Shown here in pieces: positions 37,144 to 46,180 of a stretch of DNA of 64,000 nucleotides (position 1 is the stretch's first letter; every line of letters begins with the position of its first letter). The position numbers and the translations under genes were made by a program. Source of the DNA: Arthrobacter pigmenti (lineage in GTDB: Bacteria; Actinomycetota; Actinomycetes; Actinomycetales; Micrococcaceae). Location of the stretch: positions 1,612,001 to 1,676,000 of the forward strand of contig NZ_JAATJL010000001.1 of assembly GCF_011927905.1 (NCBI RefSeq), in the 5' to 3' direction. The notes below the pieces were generated by a model. That model ran no database searches, had not been told where the DNA came from, and saw nothing but the letters and a program-made list of their open reading frames with translations.

Positions 37144-39642
37144 TCAGGCGGGAACGATATTCACCAGTTTGGGAGCACGCACAATGACCGTTCGGATGTC
37201 CCTGCCCGCGAGGGTTCGCTGCACCTGTTCGGTGGCAAGTGCCAACTCCCTGAGTTCGTCCTCCGAAATGTCGGCGGACACCTCCAGACGGTCGCGGACC
37301 TTTCCCTGCACCTGAACTACTGCGGTGACTGTGTCCTGCACGAGCAGCGAGTCATCAACGTCCGGCCAACCGGCAGCGGCGACCGAGGCCGGATGGCCCA
37401 GCCGCTCCCAGAGGTCCTCCGCGGTATAGGGGGCGAACAGGCTCAGGATGACGGCCGTGGCTTCGACCGCTTCGCGAACAGCCGGGTCAGCGCCGCCTGC
37501 GCCGGAGTCGATCGCCTTTCGGGTAGCGTTCACCAGCTCCATCACCTTGGCGATGACCACATTGAACTTGTTGTTACCCAACAGCTCGGTGGCGTCGGCA
37601 ACGGTGCGGTGCGTTACTGTCCGCAGTGCCCTGTCGCCGCCGGCTGGAGGCGTTCCAGGCTCGGAGGTAACATCCGCGCCGAGCCGCCAGGCCCGCGCCA
37701 GGAACTTCGCCGAACCCGACGGCGAGACGTCGGCCCAGTCGACATCGTCTTCCGGCGGCGAGGCAAAGACCATGGTAAGCCGAACAGCATCCACGCCGTA
37801 GCGATCGAGCTGTTCGCTCAGGTCAACGCCGTTGCCCAAGGACTTGCTCATGGCCTTTCCGCCGTTGAGCACCTGCCCCTGGTTCAGCAGCGCCGAGAAC
37901 GGCTCCGTGAAACCAACCAGACCCAGGTCGAAGAGCACCTTGGTGAAGAACCGGCTGTACAGCAGGTGCAGGATGGCGTGTTCAACGCCCCCGACATACT
38001 GCCCGACCGGCAGCCATTCGTTCACCTTCTCGGTGTCGAATGGCGCGTCTGTGAGCTCTGGGTTCACGAACCGGAGGTAGTACCAGGACGAGTCAACGAA
38101 GGTATCCATCGTGTCGGTGTCCCGTTTGGCAGGCCCAGAGCACTGCGGGCACTGAACGTTGACCCAGTCCGATGCCGCGGCGAGGGGCGAGGTTCCCTTG
38201 GGCGCCAAGTCCTCCCCGCGCAGGTTGCTGGGCAGCCGGACCGGCAACTGCTCGTCCGGCACGGCCATTTCACCGCACTCGGGACAGTGGATGATGGGAA
38301 TCGGCGTGCCCCAGAACCGCTGGCGGGACAGCAGCCAGTCCCTCAACCGGTAGTTGACGGTCCGCTCCCCCGTCCCCTGCGCAGTGACCAGCTCGATGGC
38401 GCGCTGGATCGCTTCTTCCTTCGGCAGACCGTTCAGCTCACCGGAGTTTACAAGGATTCCCTCGCCGGCCGTCGCCTTCCCGGTGACCGCAGGATCATCC
38501 TCGCCGGTATCGACCACCATGCGGACAGGCAGGTCGAACGCGCGCGCGAAATCGAGGTCGCGCTGGTCGTGGGCAGGTACTGCCATGATCGCGCCGGTTC
38601 CGTAGTCCGCCAGCACATAGTCAGCGGCCCACACCGGCAGCCTCTCGCCATTGAGCGGGTTGATCGCGTAGCGGCCGGTGAAGACGCCGGTCTTCTCACG
38701 TTCAGTGGACTGGCGTTCGATATCGCTGAGCGCGTTGACCTGTTCGCGGTATTCGGCCAGGGCTGCGGCGTGCTCTTCAGTCACCAGGTCCACCGCCAAC
38801 TGGGCGTCAGCAGCGACGACGAAGAACGTAGCGCCGTGCAGGGTGTCCGGCCGGGTTGTGAACACCGTGACGTCTGTGGCGTCAGAACCGCCGTCGGCTT
38901 CGATGGTGAAGGTGACGTGTGCGCCTTCTGAACGGCCGATCCAGTTGCGCTGCATCGCCAGCACGCGCTCGGGCCAGTGGCCGGAGAGCGGCTTCATGTC
39001 CTCGAGCAGCCGGTCCGCGTACTCAGTGATGCGGAAGTACCACTGGTTCAGGCTCTTCTTCGTCACCGGGCTGCCGCAGCGTTCACAGGCCCCGTTGACC
39101 ACCTGTTCATTCGCCAGGACGGTCTGGTCCTTCGGGCACCAGTTGACGGGATGGTCCTTGCGGTAGGCCAGACCCTTCTCGAAGAACCGCAGGAACAGCC
39201 ACTGCGTCCAGCGGTAATACTCGGGATCCGAGGTGTGCAGCCTCCGTGACCAGTCGACGCTGATCGCATAACGCTTGAAGGACGCCGCCTGGGTGTCGAT
39301 GTTCGCGTAGGTCCACTCGCTGGGGTGGGCGTTGCGATTGATCGCCGCATTCTCCGCGGGCAGGCCGAAAGAGTCCCAACCGATCGGGTGCAGAACGTCA
39401 TGTCCCAGCTGACGCCAGTAGCGCGCGACGACGTCGCCCATCGCGAAAGCCTCGGCATGCCCCATGTGCAGGTCGCCGGAGGGGTAAGGGAACATGTCGA
39501 GGACGTAGCGCCGTTCCCTCGTGCCGTCGTCGGCCGGCGTGAAGGTGTTGAGCCGTTCCCACACCGGTTGCCACTTCGCCTCAATGTCCGCGAAGCTGTA
39601 CGTACCGGCGTCCGACTCTTCGGCCGTGGAATTGGTGCTCAC
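37144..39642 (-). CDS. leuS: leucyl-tRNA synthetase
   Basis: An 832-residue class I synthetase that charges tRNA-Leu. HMGH in [12 protein letters not shown] is the HIGH motif, and KAMSKSLGN the KMSKS loop. The large CP1 editing domain sits between them, with a [12 protein letters not shown] proofreading segment, and a zinc-finger-like CPECG is present. The anticodon-binding domain is C-terminal. The start is GTG 39642 with a weak ribosome site. Upstream lie a short leader peptide with three Leu codons and an intrinsic attenuator, which implies induction on leucine starvation. Confidence 0.98.
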   Translation of the reverse strand: MSTNSTAEESDAGTYSFADIEAKWQPVWERLNTFTPADDGTRERRYVLDMFPYPSGDLHMGHAEAFAMGDVVARYWRQLGHDVLHPIGWDSFGLPAENAAINRNAHPSEWTYANIDTQAASFKRYAISVDWSRRLHTSDPEYYRWTQWLFLRFFEKGLAYRKDHPVNWCPKDQTVLANEQVVNGACERCGSPVTKKSLNQWYFRITEYADRLLEDMKPLSGHWPERVLAMQRNWIGRSEGAHVTFTIEADGGSDATDVTVFTTRPDTLHGATFFVVAADAQLAVDLVTEEHAAALAEYREQVNALSDIERQSTEREKTGVFTGRYAINPLNGERLPVWAADYVLADYGTGAIMAVPAHDQRDLDFARAFDLPVRMVVDTGEDDPAVTGKATAGEGILVNSGELNGLPKEEAIQRAIELVTAQGTGERTVNYRLRDWLLSRQRFWGTPIPIIHCPECGEMAVPDEQLPVRLPSNLRGEDLAPKGTSPLAAASDWVNVQCPQCSGPAKRDTDTMDTFVDSSWYYLRFVNPELTDAPFDTEKVNEWLPVGQYVGGVEHAILHLLYSRFFTKVLFDLGLVGFTEPFSALLNQGQVLNGGKAMSKSLGNGVDLSEQLDRYGVDAVRLTMVFASPPEDDVDWADVSPSGSAKFLARAWRLGADVTSEPGTPPAGGDRALRTVTHRTVADATELLGNNKFNVVIAKVMELVNATRKAIDSGAGGADPAVREAVEATAVILSLFAPYTAEDLWERLGHPASVAAAGWPDVDDSLLVQDTVTAVVQVQGKVRDRLEVSADISEDELRELALATEQVQRTLAGRDIRTVIVRAPKLVNIVPA

Positions 39643-39740
39643 TGTTTTCGCCCTGTCTCTTGATCACTGGTGACCGTCGTTCGTGGTGGTGTAACTGCCA
39701 TCAACCCTGTGTACCAGCGGCAATGAGGCCCCCAGACACA

Positions 39741-39767
39741 CAAAAGCCCCTCGACATGGGAGGGGCT
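39741..39767 (-). terminator. intrinsic attenuator in the leuS leader
   Basis: On the minus strand AGCCCCTC, a seven-base loop and GAGGGGCT form an exact 8-bp stem whose last base starts a run of four T, followed by GTGTGT. It lies 20 bases after the stop codon of the Leu leader peptide and about 100 bases before leuS. A second hairpin, CCGCGC-TGACAC-GCGCGG (39769-39786), fills the gap between them. The layout is that of transcription attenuation. Confidence 0.75.
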
Positions 39768-39786
39768 GCCGCGCGTGTCAGCGCGG

Positions 39787-39813
39787 CTAGGTAAGAAGCA
39801 GTTGCGCGCACAT
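39787..39813 (-). CDS. leuS leader peptide MCAQLLLT
   Basis: An eight-codon frame: ATG TGC GCG CAA CTG CTT CTT ACC TAG, with AAGGTGGAGCT directly before the ATG. Three consecutive Leu codons sit just before a hairpin and a terminator upstream of the leucyl-tRNA synthetase gene. The string GTGCGCGCA followed by CTGCTTCTT is shared with the leuA leader at 13749-13805. Leader peptides of this size are only convincing by context, which here is strong. Confidence 0.7.
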   Translation of the reverse strand: MCAQLLLT

Positions 39814-40002
39814 AGCTCCACCTTAGCGCACTTTGGTCAGCGCTTCCCTCAGGAGGGGTTACCATATTTTCCATTGAGCAAGATATCTGTTATCGCGCCC
39901 ATAAGATGCCGAGGCGGAATGCGCCCACGGCTGATCGGCCAGCCTCCCCTCCGGAGGACCTCCAGGCGTCCGCTGGCCCGTCGTCGTTAGGTAGACGAGA
40001 CA

Positions 40003-43000
40003 ATGACACACACCTTCCCTCCCGCAAATCCGTCGCCGCAGACCCTTGGCGACGACGCCGTTGCACTGGTCCGCCGCTGGTTGCACCTGGACGACCCCGC
40101 ATACGTGCCGGCCGCCACGCCGTCCCGCGGGTCGAAGTCCGCGCAGCTCCTGGCCGAAGTGCTGAAGGACCAGGATGGACTCGACTTCACGATCGGGTTC
40201 GTTGACCGCGTAATCCGGCCGGAAGACCCCGCCGTCGCGGCCCGCAACCTGGCCCAGTTGGCGCGGAAGACGCCGTCGTTCCTCCCCTGGTATATGAAAG
40301 GCGCGGTCCGGCTGGGCGGCGTCATGGCTCCGGCGCTGCCCGGGGTTGTGGTCCCCGTGGCGCAGCGGGTTCTACGCGAAATGGTGGGACACCTCATTGT
40401 CGACGCCCGGCCCGCGCGCCTGGGCAAGGCCATTGCATCGCTGCGCGGAGAAGGCATCCGGCTGAACATCAATCTCCTCGGTGAGGCCGTTCTCGGACAT
40501 AAGGAAGCCGATGCGCGGCTGGCAGGCACCCGCGAACTCCTGGCAAGAGACGACGTCGACTACGTATCGATCAAGGTCTCCTCGGTGGTCAGCACTTTGA
40601 ATCTGTGGGACTTCGAAGGCACCGTTGACCGCGTCACGGAGCGCTTGATCCCGCTGTACAGGCTTGCCGCTTCCTCGCCTGCGCCGAAGTTCATCAACCT
40701 GGATATGGAGGAGTACCACGACCTCGACCTCACGGTTGCTGTCTTCAAGCGCATCCTGGACACTCCTGAGCTGAAGAACCTGGAGTCCGGCATCGTGCTC
40801 CAGGCCTACCTGCCGGACGCCCTCGCCACCCTGCAGGACCTGACGGAGTGGGCGCAGGCCCGCCGCGCTGCGGGTGGGTCTGCGATCAAGGTCCGTCTGG
40901 TGAAGGGCGCCAACCTGGCCATGGAGCTCGTTGACGCCGCCATCCACCACTGGGAGCCTGCCACCCTTCCCAGCAAGCAGGCGACCGACACCAACTACAA
41001 GCGCTGCCTCGACTGGGCGCTGCGTCCCGAAAATGCAGACGCCGTCCGGATCGGCGTTGCCGGCCACAACCTGTTCGACATCGCGCTGGCACGAAGCCTG
41101 TCTGTGGCCCGCGGGGTTCAGGACCGGATCGAGTTCGAGATGCTGCTCGGCATGGCCGAGGACCAGGCCGCGGAAGTCCGCAAGGATGTCGGCTCCCTTC
41201 TCCTGTACACACCTGTTGTGCGTCCCGAGCAATTCGACGTCGCCATCAGCTACCTGATCCGCCGGCTCGAGGAGAACGCCAGCCAGGAGAACTTCATGAG
41301 CGCAGTCTTCGAGCTCACGCGAAACGAGGAACTCTTCGAGCGCGAGAAGAACCGCTTCCTGGCATCGCTCAAGGAGCTTGACGGCGGGGTTCCCGCGCCG
41401 AACCGCGTCCAGACTCCGGACCGCTTCACCAAAGCCGTCGCGGGCGAATTCGACAACCAGTCGGATTCGGACCCTTCGCTGCCGGCTATCCGCGAGTGGG
41501 CAAAGGACGTGCTCAGCCGCGTGCCCGGATCCACCCTCGGAGTGGCGTTGGTCGAGTCCTCGAGACTTGAAACGAACGACGACGTCGACACCGCCATCGC
41601 ACGTGCCCGCGCCGCCCAGCAGGGCTGGGGTTCCCTCACGGGCGCCGAGCGCGCGAAGGTGCTGCGCAAGGCGGCGGGGATGCTCGCGGCGAAGCGCGGG
41701 GACCTGGTGGAGGTCTCCGCAAGCGAAACCGGCAAGACTATCGCCGAATCGGACCCGGAGATTTCAGAGGCGATTGACTTCGCGAACTACTACGCATTGC
41801 TCGCCGAAGAACTCGACACCGTCGAGGGAGCGCGGTTCGTTCCCTCGAAGCTCACGGTGGCAACGCCCCCGTGGAACTTCCCCGTGGCAATAGCTGCTGG
41901 TTCCGCGCTGGCTCCGTTGGCTGCCGGCAGCGCCGTCGTCCTGAAGCCGGCTCCGCAGGCGAAGCGCAGCGGGGCGGTTCTGGTGGAAGCGCTGTGGGAG
42001 GCAGGCGTGCCGAAGGATGTCCTGATCTTTGCCGATGTCACCGAGGGACCAGTCGGTCAGCACCTCATCTCCCATCCCGACGTGGACCGCGTAATCCTGA
42101 CCGGCGCCTACGACACCGCGAAGCTGTTCCGGTCCTGGCGGACGGATCTTCCGCTGCTGGCAGAGACCAGCGGCAAGAACTCGCTCATCGTCACCCCGAG
42201 TTCCGATCTGGACCTTGCTGCTGCCGACGTCGTGAGGTCGGCATTCGGACATGCGGGACAGAAGTGTTCAGCGGCATCACTGGCGATCCTGGTGGGTTCG
42301 GCGGCGTCGTCTGCGCGTTTCCGCAACCAGCTCGTCGACGCTGCCGCGTCCCTCAAGGTCGGTTATCCTCAAGACCCGGAGACCGAAATGGGGCCGATTG
42401 TTGAGCCTGCCGAGGGGAAGCTCAAGGATGCGCTTACGACGCTCGGCGAGGGCGAGTCATGGCTCGTTGAGCCGCGTCAGCTGGATGATTCCGGCCGGCT
42501 GTGGAGTCCTGGCGTACGCGTCGGGGTCAAGCCGGGCAGTTACTTCCATCTCACCGAGTTTTTCGGACCGGTCCTTGGCGTGATGCATGCCGACACCCTG
42601 GAGCAGGCGATCGAATGGCAGAACGCCAGCGCCTACGGGCTCACCGGCGGTATCCATACCCTGAATCCCGATGAGGTCACGCAGTGGCTGGAGTCAGTCG
42701 AGGCGGGCAACCTGTACGTGAACCGCGGGATTACCGGCGCAATTGTTCGGCGTCAGCCTTTCGGTGGTTGGAAGCGCTCCTCCGTTGGACCCGGCGCCAA
42801 GGCTGGTGGCCCGAATTACCTGATCCACCTCGGCAGCTGGGAGCGCGAGGACCTGCATCCGGGGAATGTGCACGCACCACTGTGCGGGCCGGTGCGTCAG
42901 CTATTGCATGCGGCCGAGGTTCCGGATTCAGACAAGGGCTTCCTGGCCCGTGCCGCGGCAGACGATCAGCGTCACTGGGTCCGTACTTTCGCCACGCACG

Positions 43001-43461
43001 AGGACGTCTCGGGCCTCGGGGTCGAACGAAACGAGTTCCGGTACCTGCCGGTACCTGTGACTGTCCGGCTGAACGAGGCCGGCAATTCGAGCGATTTCGT
43101 GCGCGTTGTCGGAGCGGGACTCCGTGCGGGTTCGACCATGCAGGTTTCGACGCCGGAGCCCCTCTCGCCCGCGCTGGCGGCAGTTCTTTCAGCACACAGT
43201 GTTGCGCACCGGGTGGAGGACGACGCCGCGTGGCTGGCTGCTGCTGCGGGTGCGAAGCTCGCCAGGGTCCGCCTGGTCGGTGGCGGGTACACTGAGCTGT
43301 GTGGGGCGACGGACGGTAACCCGGATGTGGCGATCTACGCCGGTCCTGTCACCGAGGCTGGGCGCCTGGAGCTTCTGCCGTTCCTGCATGAGCAGGCGAT
43401 CACCATAACGGCGCACCGTTTTGGCAACCCTGACAACGTCTCGGGAGAGGTCCTCCGCTAA
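40003..43461 (+). CDS. putA: bifunctional proline dehydrogenase / P5C dehydrogenase
   Basis: An 1152-residue two-domain enzyme that oxidises proline to glutamate. Residues about 70-440 form the FAD proline dehydrogenase barrel (VSIKVSSV, ALRPENADAVRIGVAGHNLFD, and YLIRRLEENASQENFM at its end). Residues about 490-1000 form the aldehyde dehydrogenase domain, with GHAGQKCSAAS carrying the catalytic Cys and LLAETSGKNS the Glu region. About 150 further C-terminal residues have no assigned role. No N-terminal ribbon-helix-helix domain is present, so it is not itself a repressor. ATG 40003 follows a GGTAGACGAGA region. It diverges from leuS and ends at a bidirectional hairpin. Confidence 0.96.
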   Translation: MTHTFPPANPSPQTLGDDAVALVRRWLHLDDPAYVPAATPSRGSKSAQLLAEVLKDQDGLDFTIGFVDRVIRPEDPAVAARNLAQLARKTPSFLPWYMKGAVRLGGVMAPALPGVVVPVAQRVLREMVGHLIVDARPARLGKAIASLRGEGIRLNINLLGEAVLGHKEADARLAGTRELLARDDVDYVSIKVSSVVSTLNLWDFEGTVDRVTERLIPLYRLAASSPAPKFINLDMEEYHDLDLTVAVFKRILDTPELKNLESGIVLQAYLPDALATLQDLTEWAQARRAAGGSAIKVRLVKGANLAMELVDAAIHHWEPATLPSKQATDTNYKRCLDWALRPENADAVRIGVAGHNLFDIALARSLSVARGVQDRIEFEMLLGMAEDQAAEVRKDVGSLLLYTPVVRPEQFDVAISYLIRRLEENASQENFMSAVFELTRNEELFEREKNRFLASLKELDGGVPAPNRVQTPDRFTKAVAGEFDNQSDSDPSLPAIREWAKDVLSRVPGSTLGVALVESSRLETNDDVDTAIARARAAQQGWGSLTGAERAKVLRKAAGMLAAKRGDLVEVSASETGKTIAESDPEISEAIDFANYYALLAEELDTVEGARFVPSKLTVATPPWNFPVAIAAGSALAPLAAGSAVVLKPAPQAKRSGAVLVEALWEAGVPKDVLIFADVTEGPVGQHLISHPDVDRVILTGAYDTAKLFRSWRTDLPLLAETSGKNSLIVTPSSDLDLAAADVVRSAFGHAGQKCSAASLAILVGSAASSARFRNQLVDAAASLKVGYPQDPETEMGPIVEPAEGKLKDALTTLGEGESWLVEPRQLDDSGRLWSPGVRVGVKPGSYFHLTEFFGPVLGVMHADTLEQAIEWQNASAYGLTGGIHTLNPDEVTQWLESVEAGNLYVNRGITGAIVRRQPFGGWKRSSVGPGAKAGGPNYLIHLGSWEREDLHPGNVHAPLCGPVRQLLHAAEVPDSDKGFLARAAADDQRHWVRTFATHEDVSGLGVERNEFRYLPVPVTVRLNEAGNSSDFVRVVGAGLRAGSTMQVSTPEPLSPALAAVLSAHSVAHRVEDDAAWLAAAAGAKLARVRLVGGGYTELCGATDGNPDVAIYAGPVTEAGRLELLPFLHEQAITITAHRFGNPDNVSGEVLR

Positions 43462-43489
43462 CCCCTCCCCTCCTCTTTACCCAATACCT

Positions 43490-43531
43490 AAAGTCACGGA
43501 CGCCTGAGCAACGCGGGCGTCCGTGACTTTT
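43490..43531 (+). terminator. 15-bp terminator hairpin after putA
   Basis: AAAGTCACGGACGCC (43490-43504) pairs exactly with GGCGTCCGTGACTTT (43516-43530) across an 11-base loop, followed by one more T. It lies 28 bases past the putA stop codon and can also act on transcripts coming from glpK. Confidence 0.85.
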
Positions 43532-43600
43532 CATGTAGGCGAGCAACAGCGAATGATCTGTCCGCCCGAGTGCCGCTAGAGGACACCCTCAAGCGTGGGG

Positions 43601-43664
43601 TCGGCCACCGCGATGCCCCGGAGTGGTTGGGCATCGCGGAGCGGGCAGGGCCCGCGGTGGCCGA
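43601..43664. repeat. two mutually exclusive palindromic stems downstream of glpK
   Basis: Stem A: TCGGCCACCGCG (43601-43612) with CGCGGTGGCCGA (43653-43664), 12 exact pairs. Stem B: CCGCGATGCCC (43608-43618) with GGGCATCGCGG (43629-43639), 11 exact pairs. Five bases (43608-43612) belong to both, so full A and full B cannot form together. The element lies between the 3' ends of convergent putA and glpK, about 70 bases from glpK. Neither stem has a T-run. Its function is unknown; a REP-like or transcript-end role is possible. The rest of the 43532-43730 interval shows nothing recognised. Confidence 0.6.
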
Positions 43665-43730
43665 GTCCGCGCGGAGGCAACATGCGCACCAAACGGGTCC
43701 GAAAGCGACAGCCGCGCGCTGAAGGAGGAG

Positions 43731-45248
43731 CTACTTAACGTCCTCGTCCACCCAGTCGAAGGTCTTCGTGACGGCCTTCTTCCAGTTCCGTAACTGCCGT
43801 TCCCTTTCGGCGTCGTCGAGCGCCGGAGTCCAGCGCTTGTCTTCGGACCAGTTGGCGGCGAGTTCGTCGGTGTCCTTCCAGAAGTCGACGGCGAGGCCGG
43901 CGGCGTAGGCTGCGCCGAGCGCTGTGGTTTCGGTGACTTTGGGGCGGATGACGGGGATGCCGAGGATGTCGGCCTGGAACTGCATCAGTGCGTCGTTGGC
44001 GACCATTCCGCCGTCGACTCTCAGGTCCTCCATGTTGACGCCGGCGTCCGCGTTTGCTGCGTCAAGGACTTCCCGTGTCTGGAAGGCGGTGGCTTCGAGT
44101 GCTGCCCGGGCGATGTGTCCCTTGTTGACGAAGCGGGTGAGTCCGACGATCGCGCCTCGGGCGTCGGAGCGCCAGTAGGGGGCGAAGAGGCCGGAGAAGG
44201 CCGGGACAATGTAGACGCCGCCGTTGTCTTCCACTGTGTCGGCGAGTTGTTCGACCTCGGGTGCGGATTTGATGATGCCCAGGTTGTCCCGGAGCCACTG
44301 CACCAGTGAACCGGTGACGGCAATGGATCCTTCGAGGGCGTACACCGGTTTGGCGTCTCCGAGCTTGTAGCAGACGGTGGTGAGGAGTCCGTTGGTGGAG
44401 TGCACCATCTCCTCTCCTGTGTTCACGATCATGAAGTTGCCGGTGCCGTAGGTGTTCTTTGCGCCGCCCTTGTCGAAGGCGGCCTGGCCGAAGGTGGCTG
44501 CCTGCTGGTCGCCGAGGATACCTGCGACGGGAACCTCGCGGAGCAATTGCGAGCTGTGGACGTTCCCGTAGACCTCGGATGAGGATTTAATGGCCGGCAT
44601 CATCGATGCCGGCACGCCGAAAGTCTCGAGGATAGAGGTGTCCCAGCTGAGCGTCTCCAGGTCCATGAACAGCGTTCTTGAGGCGTTCGTGACGTCGGTG
44701 ATGTGCACTCCGCCATCGGTGCCGCCGGTGAGGTTCCAGGTGACCCATGAGTCCGTGTTGCCGAAGAGCAGGTCGCCGGATTCGGCTTTCTGGCGCGCGC
44801 CGTCCACGTTGTCGAGGATCCATTTGATCTTGGTTCCGGAGAAGTAGGTGGCCAACGGCAGGCCGACCTGCTGCTTGAAGCGTTCGACTCCGCCGTCGGC
44901 TGCGAGTTCGTCGACGATGGGCTGGGTGCGTGTGTCCTGCCAGACGATGGCGTTGTAAACGGGCTGACCGGTGTTCTTGTCCCAGACGACGGCGGTCTCC
45001 CGCTGGTTGGTGATGCCTACAGCGGCGATGTCGTGGCGGGTCAGGTTGGCTTTCGACAGGGCGTTGCCGATGACCTCTCGGGTGTTGTCCCAGATCTCGA
45101 TGGGGTTGTGCTCCACCCAGCCTGCCTTGGGAAAGATCTGTTCGTGTTCCTTCTGGCCGGAGGAGACGATATTTCCCTGATGGTCGAACACGATGGCGCG
45201 GCTTGATGTGGTTCCCTGGTCGATGGCTATGACGTACTGCTGCGGCAT
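43731..45248 (-). CDS. glpK: glycerol kinase
   Basis: A 505-residue FGGY kinase that phosphorylates glycerol to glycerol 3-phosphate with ATP. The N terminus has [21 protein letters not shown] (phosphate 1), the middle [10 protein letters not shown], and the C-terminal lobe [26 protein letters not shown] lies six bases before ATG 45248. It follows glpF by 52 bases, so glpF-glpK form a transport-and-trapping pair, with glpD supplying the next step. Confidence 0.97.
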   Translation of the reverse strand: MPQQYVIAIDQGTTSSRAIVFDHQGNIVSSGQKEHEQIFPKAGWVEHNPIEIWDNTREVIGNALSKANLTRHDIAAVGITNQRETAVVWDKNTGQPVYNAIVWQDTRTQPIVDELAADGGVERFKQQVGLPLATYFSGTKIKWILDNVDGARQKAESGDLLFGNTDSWVTWNLTGGTDGGVHITDVTNASRTLFMDLETLSWDTSILETFGVPASMMPAIKSSSEVYGNVHSSQLLREVPVAGILGDQQAATFGQAAFDKGGAKNTYGTGNFMIVNTGEEMVHSTNGLLTTVCYKLGDAKPVYALEGSIAVTGSLVQWLRDNLGIIKSAPEVEQLADTVEDNGGVYIVPAFSGLFAPYWRSDARGAIVGLTRFVNKGHIARAALEATAFQTREVLDAANADAGVNMEDLRVDGGMVANDALMQFQADILGIPVIRPKVTETTALGAAYAAGLAVDFWKDTDELAANWSEDKRWTPALDDAERERQLRNWKKAVTKTFDWVDEDVK

Positions 45249-45300
45249 TGCTGCTCCTCGTTGAGTTGTTGGAATTGGGTTGGTAGACGCTTGCGGGTTA

Positions 45301-46044
45301 TCAGGCGGGTGTCGGGAAGGTGATGAGCATGGCAACCAGTCCGCCGAGAAGGCCTCCGATGATTGGTCCGACTACCGGAACCCAGGCGTAGCTCCAGTCG
45401 CTGCTGCCCTTACCCTTGATCGGGAGGAAGGCGTGGGCGATGCGCGGCCCGAGGTCGCGGTTGGGGTTGATGGCGTAGCCGGTGGGGCCGCCGAGTGAGG
45501 CGCCGATTCCGACGACGAGAAGTGCGACGGCCAATGGCCCAATCTGTGTCGGTGTTCCAGCGAAGGAGATGATGACGAAGACCAGGACAAACGTTCCGAT
45601 GATCTCGGTGATAAGGTTCCACGCGCTGGAACGGATCGCAGGACCGGTCGAGAAGACACCGAGCTTGTTGGCGGGATCCGGCTCATCGTCGAAATGCTGT
45701 TTGTAGGCGAGCCAACAACCTACCGCGCCCAGAATCGACCCGATCATTTGGGCTGCAAGATAGCCGAGCGCGTTCACGAAGTTCTTATCGACGCCGGGAG
45801 CGAACTCCGCGGTATCCCCGTTCGCCCAGAGACCGACCGTCACGGCGAAATTCAGGTGGGCGCCAGAGAGCGCGGCCACATAGACACCGGCGAAGACGGC
45901 AAGTCCCCATCCGAAGTTGACCATCAGGAACCCGCCGTTATTGCCCTTTGTCCCGGCAAGCGCGACGTTCGCCACGACTCCGGTGCCCAGCAACAGCAGC
46001 ATGAACGTGCCGAACATTTCGGCGACGAATACTTCCAGAGACAT
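45301..46044 (-). CDS. glpF: MIP family aquaglyceroporin (glycerol facilitator) with altered NPA boxes
   Basis: A 247-residue, six-helix channel that lets glycerol diffuse into the cell. Between helices 2 and 3 the usual GAHLNPAVT reads GAHLNFAVT. The second box, usually NPARDLGPR, reads NPNRDLGPR. Both Asn residues and the pore Arg remain, so a channel is still plausible, but selectivity or rate may differ. GAGGAG lies seven bases before ATG 46044. It lies between glpD and glpK, all on the minus strand. Confidence 0.93.
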   Translation of the reverse strand: MSLEVFVAEMFGTFMLLLLGTGVVANVALAGTKGNNGGFLMVNFGWGLAVFAGVYVAALSGAHLNFAVTVGLWANGDTAEFAPGVDKNFVNALGYLAAQMIGSILGAVGCWLAYKQHFDDEPDPANKLGVFSTGPAIRSSAWNLITEIIGTFVLVFVIISFAGTPTQIGPLAVALLVVGIGASLGGPTGYAINPNRDLGPRIAHAFLPIKGKGSSDWSYAWVPVVGPIIGGLLGGLVAMLITFPTPA

Positions 46045-46180
46045 CTTTGACTCCTCTATTTATTCACCTGTGGGCTGTTGAGCCCCGGCACCGTGAGGGT
46101 CGCGGTACCGTGTTACTCCCTGCGGCAACTGATGCCGTTGGTAGCAGCTGCCCGGAAGGACTGCTGCTGATCGCGAATGC

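Noticed and set aside
39643..39740. T-box leader for leuS
   Set aside because: No T-box core (TGGNACCGCG-like) was found; the Leu leader peptide with a terminator explains the region better.
43490..43664. Closely spaced palindromes considered as a CRISPR array
   Set aside because: The repeats differ from one another and there are no regular spacers.
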